5,068 nucleotides of DNA from a bacterium (lineage in GTDB: Bacteria > Vulcanimicrobiota > Xenobia > Xenobiales > Xenobiaceae), in contig JAFSXO010000009.1 in NCBI GenBank assembly GCA_017444045.1, positions 1-5,068 on the forward strand. Direction: 5' to 3'. Below, piece after piece: positions 1 through 5,068 of the stretch (its first letter is position 1; each line of letters begins with the position of its first letter). The notes under the pieces are model-generated. The model was given only the letters and a program-made list of their open reading frames with translations, was not told the origin of the DNA and searched no databases. The translations under genes were made by a program, and so were the position numbers.

Positions 1-945
1 CTGAAGACCATGGGAACCGATCTCATCCTCTGCCGCAACGTTCTAATTTACTTTGACCGCGAGCTGGTCGGCAGAATTATCGCCCATTTCAGCAGGTGCC
101 TCTCCCCCAACGGCTGGCTGATACTCGCCCCCACAGAAGTGCCCCTAGAACCGCCTCGGGGGCTGCAGACGCTCATTCTGCCCAACAATCTGCTCGTGCT
201 ACGCCCCGCGGCCGCCAAAAGCATAGCGATCGGCGTTAGCCCATCAGATCTCGACAGACTGGCGGAGCATAGCAGCACCAATGCCACGCTGTCGGCGGCC
301 AGGCCTCATGCTTCCAGCAGTGAGGCAGACGAATACGCTCAGCGCCGGCTTTCGGCCCAGCCTGCCGTGCCGATGCACGCATCACCATCTGGCCGGCTCC
401 TATCCGCATCAGTAGCTGTGCCTGCTTCTGCCGCGCCAGACCACAATGCCTCTGGATCATCAGCCACCCAGCCGCTTCAAGAGCTCAGCCAGCCGACCGA
501 AGCCGAAAGCTCTTCTGAGGCCGACAGCGACGAGCAGAATTACCACGACAAGTACGTGCAGGCTAAATCAGAGGCCGATCGCGGCATGTATCACGAAGCT
601 CTGGCAACAGCCAACAAATACACCAAGCTGGCCCCAACCGATCCGCGCGGCTGGCTGCTGCTCGCGCTTATTCAGGAAGAGCTCCGCCTGTACAACAAAG
701 CCTCCGAATCCCTAAAACGGGCCACATACCTAGACAGCTCCCTGGCTGTTGCCTATCTTTTCCATGCCAGGGTACAGTATCGGCTCGGGCAGAGCGACAT
801 TACTGTACCGCTCAGCTACTTCCGCAAAATAACCGAGAACATGCCCCCAGAAGAGGTACTGCCAGAAGGCGACGGCATTACCGTCCAGGAGGCCAGGGTT
901 CTGGCAGACCGCATTGCCCAGCTTTCACAGCAGGCGCATAGTTAG
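1..945 (+). CDS. cheR: CheR-type chemoreceptor methyltransferase with C-terminal TPR domain (5' partial)
   Basis: This enzyme transfers a methyl group from S-adenosylmethionine to receptor glutamates, acting in the cytoplasm on the MCP array. The frame is open from base 1, so the ATG at 10 is an internal Met and the N-terminal part lies outside the window; 314 residues are visible. Residues 1-69 are the end of the SAM-methyltransferase fold: the CheR hallmark LCRNVLIYF (10-18), then GWLILAPTEVP (38-48) and a final strand ending LLVLRP. Residues 70-178 form a Ser/Ala/Pro/Glu-rich, probably disordered linker. Residues 179-280 are helical and contain about three TPR-like repeats (for example ADRGMYHEALATANKYTKLA at 192-211, then 215-245 and 249-277). 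The tail PPEEVLPEGDGIT (282-294) matches the usual end of TPR-bearing CheR proteins. This WspC/FrzF-like architecture differs from the short E. coli CheR. The stop codon overlaps the ribosome binding site of the next gene, suggesting translational coupling. The family call is firm; the choice among Wsp-like, Frz-like or other subclasses is inference. Confidence 0.93.
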   Translation: MKTMGTDLILCRNVLIYFDRELVGRIIAHFSRCLSPNGWLILAPTEVPLEPPRGLQTLILPNNLLVLRPAAAKSIAIGVSPSDLDRLAEHSSTNATLSAARPHASSSEADEYAQRRLSAQPAVPMHASPSGRLLSASVAVPASAAPDHNASGSSATQPLQELSQPTEAESSSEADSDEQNYHDKYVQAKSEADRGMYHEALATANKYTKLAPTDPRGWLLLALIQEELRLYNKASESLKRATYLDSSLAVAYLFHARVQYRLGQSDITVPLSYFRKITENMPPEEVLPEGDGITVQEARVLADRIAQLSQQAHS

Positions 946-950
946 GAGAA
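944..950 (+). promoter_or_regulatory. Ribosome binding site of cheW, overlapping the cheR stop
   Basis: AGGAGAA is a strong Shine-Dalgarno match with 6 bases between AGGAG and the ATG at 955. Its first two bases belong to the cheR TAG stop (943-945). Ribosomes ending on cheR would therefore sit on this site, which favours coupled translation. It supports the ATG at 955 as the cheW start. Confidence 0.8.
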
Positions 951-954
951 CGTT

Positions 955-1485
955 ATGCTAACTCTTTCCGACGATGAAATATTAGCACAGCGAGCTCAGG
1001 AGCTGGCCAAACCATTCATAAGCCACCACCAAAGCCTGGAAAGCACGGGCAAGATAAACCTGTTGGTTTTTTACTTAGGCTCGGAATCGTATGCCATAGA
1101 TGCCTCTAAGGTCTTGGAGATAGTGCCCACCGAGCGCATGACCTCTCTCCCCAGCCTTCCCCCCTTTATCTTAGGCGTACTTCCTGTGCGCGGCATGATC
1201 TGGTCGATTATGGATCTGCGCATTTTTTTCAATATTCCGCGCAAAGGCATTTGCGACCACCCCAGGGCCATACTGGTGGAGACCTCTCAGCTGCGCTTTG
1301 GCATACTGACCGATTCCACCCTCGATATTGTGTCCTGCGAATCGCTGAACCCGCCGCCAGAGATATCGGAAAAGATTCCCCGCAACGTGGTACGCGGAAC
1401 CATCAACGAGCTGACTATCGTCCTGGATCTGGATGTTCTGGCCCAGGATCCGCGCATGGTAGTCAGAGACGACATAGACAGCTAA
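955..1485 (+). CDS. cheW: CheW-domain coupling protein with N-terminal extension
   Basis: This is a cytoplasmic scaffold that joins the MCP signalling tip to the P5 domain of CheA. It has no enzymatic activity. The 176-residue protein has a CheW fold at about residues 34-165: a first strand NLLVFYLGSESYAID (35-49), the helix KVLEIVPTE (52-60), PPFILGVLPVRG (69-80) and MDLRIFF (86-92). The arginine-glycine of VRG (R79-G80) corresponds to the conserved receptor/kinase-contacting region. The C-terminal strand TIVLDLDVLAQDPRMVV (154-170) is typical of CheW proteins from alternative-function clusters. Residues 1-33 form a charged helical extension (ILAQRAQELAKP at 9-20) absent from minimal CheW proteins. 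Some positions usually polar in this motif are hydrophobic (GMIWSI rather than the common GxIxPV). The ATG at 955 has a strong ribosome binding site. The gene sits between cheR and the receptor, as in Wsp-like operons, which often have two cheW genes; a second could lie outside the window. The family call is firm and the WspD-like subclass is inference. Confidence 0.93.
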   Translation: MLTLSDDEILAQRAQELAKPFISHHQSLESTGKINLLVFYLGSESYAIDASKVLEIVPTERMTSLPSLPPFILGVLPVRGMIWSIMDLRIFFNIPRKGICDHPRAILVETSQLRFGILTDSTLDIVSCESLNPPPEISEKIPRNVVRGTINELTIVLDLDVLAQDPRMVVRDDIDS

Positions 1486-1491
1486 CCCCGA

Positions 1492-1505
1492 CAGCCTCGC
1501 GGCTG
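1492..1505 (+). other. Small inverted repeat between cheW and mcp
   Basis: CAGCC, TCGC, GGCTG can form a 5-bp stem with a 4-base loop, starting 7 bases after the cheW stop. It is not followed by a T-run, so it does not look like an intrinsic terminator. In mRNA it could slightly stabilise or segment the transcript, or it could be chance in GC-rich DNA. Confidence 0.3.
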
Positions 1506-1521
1506 CCTAACCCTTATGACT

Positions 1522-1528
1522 GGAGAAG
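1522..1528 (+). promoter_or_regulatory. Ribosome binding site deciding the GTG start of mcp
   Basis: GGAGAAG, with 6 bases between GGAG and the GTG at 1532, is a good Shine-Dalgarno site. It matters because the receptor frame has no upstream ATG: the nearby ATG at 1516 is in another frame and meets a stop after 14 codons. The site therefore selects the GTG. Confidence 0.75.
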
Positions 1529-1531
1529 ATC

Positions 1532-3220
1532 GTGTATCCTGCTCATCCAACAGACAATAAAAAGCGCAGTTCTATAGCTACCGGCATCAATATAGTCATA
1601 TATATTCTGCTGCTGCTAAGCGTCGGCGTCACCTTCCTGATGATGTTCGTGATGACCCCCAGGGTTCAGCACATTAACAGCGTGCGCTCCATGGCTGCCA
1701 GATCGGAAAACCAGCTGCAGAAAATAGCCACCATAACCGGAAAGCTGGCCGCTAACGACGAGGCGACGCGAGAAGCCGGACACCGCGACCTAGACAGCGA
1801 AATCGCTATTTTCAGCGACACCCTGAACAATCTGAGTGAGCAGGCCAGCATTTCCAATCCCAACGCTCACTTTCAGCTGTCCCAGGCCAGCACAAACTGG
1901 CTTACCCTGCGCAAGGCGCTGGAGAAATTATCCGACACCTCCACAGCCATTTCCCTGCAGCAGCAGAATGACATCGAACAGCGCATAAAGAACATCGGAA
2001 GCTCTCTGTCTGAGGCCACCGGCGAGCTGTCCCGGCAGACCGAAAACGTTTCGGCGCTAGCCAATATGCTGAGCACCAGCGTTTACATACTTATCATTAT
2101 GCTCATCACCTGGGTACTGTTCCTCATCCGCAATATTACCCGGCGCGTACACGATCTGCGCGAGACCACCCAGCGGATCGCTTCGGGCGACTATAAAGCC
2201 AGAGCCATCCCCACTGGCAACGATGAGCTTACCGAGCTGGCCGACAACTTCAACTTTATGGCCGAGCAGATCGACAACCGGCTGGCCTCCGAGCGCAAGG
2301 CGCGCCAGCAGGTAGAGAGCATACTGACCACCCTGGGCGAAACGGCCGAGCGCCTGGCGCTTTCGGCATCAGACATTTTAACGGCCACAACAGAGCAGGC
2401 GGCAGCTATGTCCGAAGAGGCCGCCGCCGTTCAGGAGATCTCGGTAACCGTGGAAGAGCTTAAACAGGTTACCGCCCTGTCCACGCAAAAGGCCAACCTG
2501 GTGGCCAATCTGGCCCAGCAGTCTGAGGAGGTCACCGCCCACGGCCGCGCCGCCGTAGAGCGCTCCGTCGAAGGCATGCTCAGAATCCGCCAGGAGGTGC
2601 AGTCGCTGGCTTCAAGTATGCAGCGCCTATCCGAACAGACCCAGCAGGTAGGCGAGATCATCTCTACCGTCCAGGATATAGCCGAGCAGTCCAACATGCT
2701 GGCCGTCAACGCTGCTATCGAAGCTGCCCGCGCCGGCGAGCACGGCTATGGCTTCTCGGTAGTAGCCAACGAGGTGCGCGTGCTGGCCGAGCAGTCCCGC
2801 CAGGCCACAGTGCAGATCCGCTCCATTCTGGGCGAGATCCAGAAGGCCGTGACTACGGCTCTGAGCAACACCGAGGCCGAGAGCAAATCCGTTGAGGACG
2901 GCGTGGAGCTGGTCAACCAGGCCGGCGAGGTCATCCGCAGCCTGACCGATACCATCAGCAACTCCTGCGATGCCGCCAACCAGATCCGTGCCTCCTCCGA
3001 CCAGCACGCGGCCGGCGTGGAGCAGATAGCTCTGGCCATCACCGCCATCCGCGACGCCAGCGTTCAGGCCCTGGACAACACCCACCAAACCGAGCAGCAG
3101 GCCAAGCTGCTGCGGGATCTGTCCTTCACTCTGAACGATATGCTTAAGGAAAACAGCAGTCAGAACGAACGCGACAATCTCAGCATTCCAGCAAAGAAAG
3201 CCCCACAGGGACGCGTCTAA
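1532..3220 (+). CDS. Methyl-accepting chemotaxis protein (transmembrane chemoreceptor)
   Basis: This inner-membrane receptor controls CheA kinase activity. The 562-residue protein starts at a GTG with a good ribosome binding site. Visible order: a short basic cytoplasmic N-terminus (1-18), TM1 (about 19-41), a periplasmic, probably all-helical sensor region (about 42-180), TM2 (about 182-199), a HAMP domain (about 200-253, containing RIASGDYKARAI at 215-226 and NDELTELADNFNFM at 230-243), and a long coiled-coil signalling hairpin (about 254-545). The tip, around E403, reads AEQSNMLAVNAAIEAARAGE (384-403), followed by GFSVVANEVRVLAEQS. The two arms are about 140-150 residues each, fitting a 40H-like class rather than the 36H E. 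coli type; this is a manual estimate. Candidate methylation pairs near the family pattern are E288/Q289, E295/E296 and E497/Q498. The protein ends in KKAPQGRV and has no C-terminal NWETF-like CheR tether. The periplasmic part resembles a divergent PilJ/NarX-type domain, so the ligand is unknown. It lies between cheW and cheA in one operon and is presumably their dedicated receptor. Confidence 0.95.
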   Translation: MYPAHPTDNKKRSSIATGINIVIYILLLLSVGVTFLMMFVMTPRVQHINSVRSMAARSENQLQKIATITGKLAANDEATREAGHRDLDSEIAIFSDTLNNLSEQASISNPNAHFQLSQASTNWLTLRKALEKLSDTSTAISLQQQNDIEQRIKNIGSSLSEATGELSRQTENVSALANMLSTSVYILIIMLITWVLFLIRNITRRVHDLRETTQRIASGDYKARAIPTGNDELTELADNFNFMAEQIDNRLASERKARQQVESILTTLGETAERLALSASDILTATTEQAAAMSEEAAAVQEISVTVEELKQVTALSTQKANLVANLAQQSEEVTAHGRAAVERSVEGMLRIRQEVQSLASSMQRLSEQTQQVGEIISTVQDIAEQSNMLAVNAAIEAARAGEHGYGFSVVANEVRVLAEQSRQATVQIRSILGEIQKAVTTALSNTEAESKSVEDGVELVNQAGEVIRSLTDTISNSCDAANQIRASSDQHAAGVEQIALAITAIRDASVQALDNTHQTEQQAKLLRDLSFTLNDMLKENSSQNERDNLSIPAKKAPQGRV

Positions 3221-3235
3221 TATTTGGCAAACGGC

Positions 3236-5068
3236 ATGAGAGAAGATCAGTTTCACCAGCGTTTAATGGCCACCTTTAAGGTGGAAGCCGAAGAGTATAT
3301 ACGCGAGATCATCAACAGCATTGAGCTCTTAGAGAACCAGCTCGAGGATCGCCAAGAAGCTGACTCTAGCCTGGTCGAAGCTAGCTATCGCCAATTTCAC
3401 AGCCTAAAAGGCGCTGCCCAGGCTGTCGGATACGATAAGGTCGGGCAGACCTGCCAAAAAGCCGAAAGCATCCTGGCCGAATGGAAATCCAACATCAAGG
3501 CCACCAACCTCCCCGACCTGCAGCGGATTGTAGAGCTGACCATCAGCACGGCCAACGAGCTGCACATAAGCTACCCCGGGCGCAACGGCGAAGCTTCCGA
3601 AAAAGAGATCGCCCCTGCCGCGGGAAGCACCGCCTCTGCCGCTCCAACTCAAAGCCCGGAGCCTTCGCCGCAAGCCTCTCAGGATAGCGCTCCCGCTGTG
3701 ACAGCAGAAGCGAAGCCGGCCTTCTCCGCCGCCGAAGCGGTGGCCAAGGCTACGGCCTCGGCTGGCATCCCCTCTGCAGATAGCAGCGCCGACGCACAAA
3801 AAGAGCCAAATATCGCTAAGGTTCGCCTCAACAGCGCCACGGCCAAGGATATCAGCAAGGGCTCAGAAACGATCCGCATATCCTCCCTAAAACTGGATTC
3901 TCTGCTGCGCCGCGGCGAGCAGCTGGTGCTGGCCCGCATCAACAGCATGCAGCGCTACAACGAAGCCAAGAACCTGCTGGCCGATCTGGTCGAAATGCGC
4001 CAGAATTTCGCGCACATCGACAGCGATACAGTCAGCTCGGAGGTTTCTGAGCATCGCTTCAGCGAAAGCATCTACCGATTCATTAGCAATATGCACAAGC
4101 TGGTGCGCAATCTGGCCTCAGACCACCACGAGCTGGACAGCCAGCTGGCCGCCATGCTGGAGGAGGTAAAAAGAGCCCGTCTGGCTCCGGTGCGCCCGCT
4201 GATGGAAGAGCTGGAGATCGCGGCCCGGCGCATAGCCCGGCAGCTGGGCAAAAAAGTGCGCGTAACCATATACGGAAACGAGCTGGAGCTGGACCGAAGC
4301 ATCATGGAATCCCTAAAGGATCCCCTGATGCATCTGGTGCGCAACGCCTTAGACCACGGCCTGGAATCTCCGGAAGAGCGCCTGCAGTCCAATAAGCCGC
4401 TGGAGGGTCATTTAACCATAGGCATCCGCACCCACGGCACCAGCACCATGGAGTTCACCGTCGCCGACGACGGCCGCGGCATTCAGACCGAGGAGGTAAT
4501 CGAGGCCGCCAAGCGCCAGGGCCTTATCGCCGACGGTGTGGCCATCGATTCGCTGGACCTGATCTTTTCTTCGGGCGTCTCCACGCGCAAGCAGGTGTCC
4601 AGCATTTCCGGGCGCGGCTTAGGCATGGCCATCGTGCGCGACAAGGTGGAAGCGCTGAAGGGCTCTGTGCGCGTAAAAACCCGCGTAGGCGAAGGCACCA
4701 CCTTCGAGCTGTCCATGCCGACCAGCTTCGCCACCTTTAACGGGCTGCTGATCCGCGAGTACGGGCGCGAAATGGTCATCCCCCTTAACGGTGTCGACGC
4801 TGTAGCACAGTTCCGCTCCACCGACATCCGCACCGTCGAAGGCAGCCAGGTCGTCAATTTCCGCGACACGATCATCCCGCTTTCCAGGCTGGGGCAGATG
4901 CTGGGGCTCAGCGAAGCTCCGGGACACATTGACAGCGATCCCTGCCAGGCCATCATCGTTACGGCCGGAGGGCGCAAGGCCGCCTTTCTGCTCGATGAAA
5001 TCAACGGCGTGCACGAGGTGCTGACCCGCGACCTGGGGCCTCAGCTTAAAAAGCTGCGCTTCATTATC
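3236..5068 (+). CDS. cheA: CheA-type chemosensory histidine kinase (3' partial, possibly a CheA-receiver hybrid)
   Basis: This cytoplasmic kinase autophosphorylates in trans under receptor/CheW control and passes phosphate to response regulators. The first 611 residues are visible and the frame is open to the window edge. Residues 1-115 form an HPt (P1) domain with phospho-acceptor H55 in FHSLKGAA (54-61). Residues 116-208 form an Ala/Ser/Pro-rich linker, with no recognisable P2 CheY/CheB-docking domain. The P3 dimerisation helices span about 210-315, starting IRISSLKLDSLL and ending VKRARLAPVRPLMEEL. The ATPase (P4, about 318-496) has the N-box HLVRNALDHGLE (366-377, N370), G1 DDGRGI (411-416), an F-box FSSGVST (444-450), G2 SGRGLGMAIV (458-467) and GEGTTF (485-490). 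The CheW-like P5 domain starts at about 498 and is cut by the window edge. All catalytic boxes look intact. This P3/P4 type usually ends in a receiver domain (WspE, FrzE), which would lie outside. The start is chosen as ATG 3236, 15 bases after the mcp stop; an in-frame TTG at 3224 is possible and no strong ribosome binding site precedes either. Confidence 0.94.
   Translation, partial: MREDQFHQRLMATFKVEAEEYIREIINSIELLENQLEDRQEADSSLVEASYRQFHSLKGAAQAVGYDKVGQTCQKAESILAEWKSNIKATNLPDLQRIVELTISTANELHISYPGRNGEASEKEIAPAAGSTASAAPTQSPEPSPQASQDSAPAVTAEAKPAFSAAEAVAKATASAGIPSADSSADAQKEPNIAKVRLNSATAKDISKGSETIRISSLKLDSLLRRGEQLVLARINSMQRYNEAKNLLADLVEMRQNFAHIDSDTVSSEVSEHRFSESIYRFISNMHKLVRNLASDHHELDSQLAAMLEEVKRARLAPVRPLMEELEIAARRIARQLGKKVRVTIYGNELELDRSIMESLKDPLMHLVRNALDHGLESPEERLQSNKPLEGHLTIGIRTHGTSTMEFTVADDGRGIQTEEVIEAAKRQGLIADGVAIDSLDLIFSSGVSTRKQVSSISGRGLGMAIVRDKVEALKGSVRVKTRVGEGTTFELSMPTSFATFNGLLIREYGREMVIPLNGVDAVAQFRSTDIRTVEGSQVVNFRDTIIPLSRLGQMLGLSEAPGHIDSDPCQAIIVTAGGRKAAFLLDEINGVHEVLTRDLGPQLKKLRFII

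Noticed and set aside
10..12. ATG at 10 as the true start of cheR
   Set aside because: The frame is open to base 1 and this Met falls just before DLILCRNVLIYF, deep inside the methyltransferase fold, so it cannot be the natural N-terminus.
1516..1518. ATG at 1516 as the mcp start
   Set aside because: It is out of frame with the receptor and reaches a stop after 14 codons. The GTG at 1532 has a well-placed ribosome binding site.
1486..1531. Rho-independent terminator or promoter in the cheW-mcp gap
   Set aside because: The only hairpin has a 5-bp stem and no T-run. No convincing -35/-10 pair is visible in the 46 bases, so the gap looks like an ordinary intra-operon spacer.
2627..3256. Minus-strand ORF of 209 codons opposite the mcp signalling domain
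   Set aside because: It lies opposite the strongly conserved MCP hairpin. Its Gly/Leu/Val/Asp-rich translation is what a reverse reading of GC-rich Ala/Glu/Gln coiled-coil codons gives. There is no ribosome binding site or family motif.
3404..3799. Minus-strand ORF of 131 codons opposite the cheA linker
   Set aside because: Gly/Arg-rich shadow of the Ala/Ser/Pro linker codons, fully inside the well-supported cheA frame.
4483..5014. Overlapping minus-strand ORFs of 173 and 131 codons opposite the cheA kinase domain
   Set aside because: They overlap each other in different frames and lie opposite intact ATPase motifs. Neither shows a recognisable domain.
1..5068. Mobile elements, CRISPR arrays, tRNA genes or phage-like content
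   Set aside because: Nearly every base is accounted for by four intact chemosensory frames. I saw no direct repeat arrays, transposase motifs or tRNA-like cloverleaf sequences.

Overview
The window holds a co-directional bacterial chemosensory gene cluster, all on the + strand and packed almost end to end. It reads: the 3' part of a CheR-type receptor methyltransferase with a TPR tail (1-945), a CheW adaptor (955-1485), a membrane chemoreceptor/MCP (1532-3220) and a CheA-type histidine kinase that runs off the right edge (3236-5068). The gaps are 9, 46 and 15 bases, so these genes very likely form one operon that begins before and continues beyond the window. I see no RNA genes, mobile elements, CRISPR arrays, convincing promoters or intrinsic terminators. 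No stretch over 300 bases lacks a gene.

The genes supply most of one signalling array. The MCP senses through a periplasmic helical domain. CheW couples its hairpin tip to CheA. CheA autophosphorylates on its HPt histidine. CheR methylates MCP glutamates for adaptation. No CheY or CheB lies inside the window. The CheR-TPR fusion, the CheW with an N-terminal extension and the CheA with no recognisable P2 domain resemble alternative-function systems such as Wsp and Frz more than the classical E. coli flagellar set. In those systems the CheA usually carries a C-terminal receiver domain and a cheB gene lies nearby. That would put the output elements just to the right of the window, but this is inference.

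The host is a bacterium, probably Gram-negative, because the receptor has a two-helix inner-membrane layout and the system is of a proteobacterial-like type. Base composition looks moderately GC-rich, with unusually free use of ATA, CTA and TTA codons alongside GC-rich ones. I cannot name a genus. The most interesting details are a receptor sensor region that looks like a single divergent PilJ/NarX-type helical domain joined to a non-PilJ signalling tip, an MCP with no CheR-tethering pentapeptide paired with a TPR-bearing CheR, and an uncertain cheA start with no clear ribosome binding site. I found no evidence of a wholly new kind of system.
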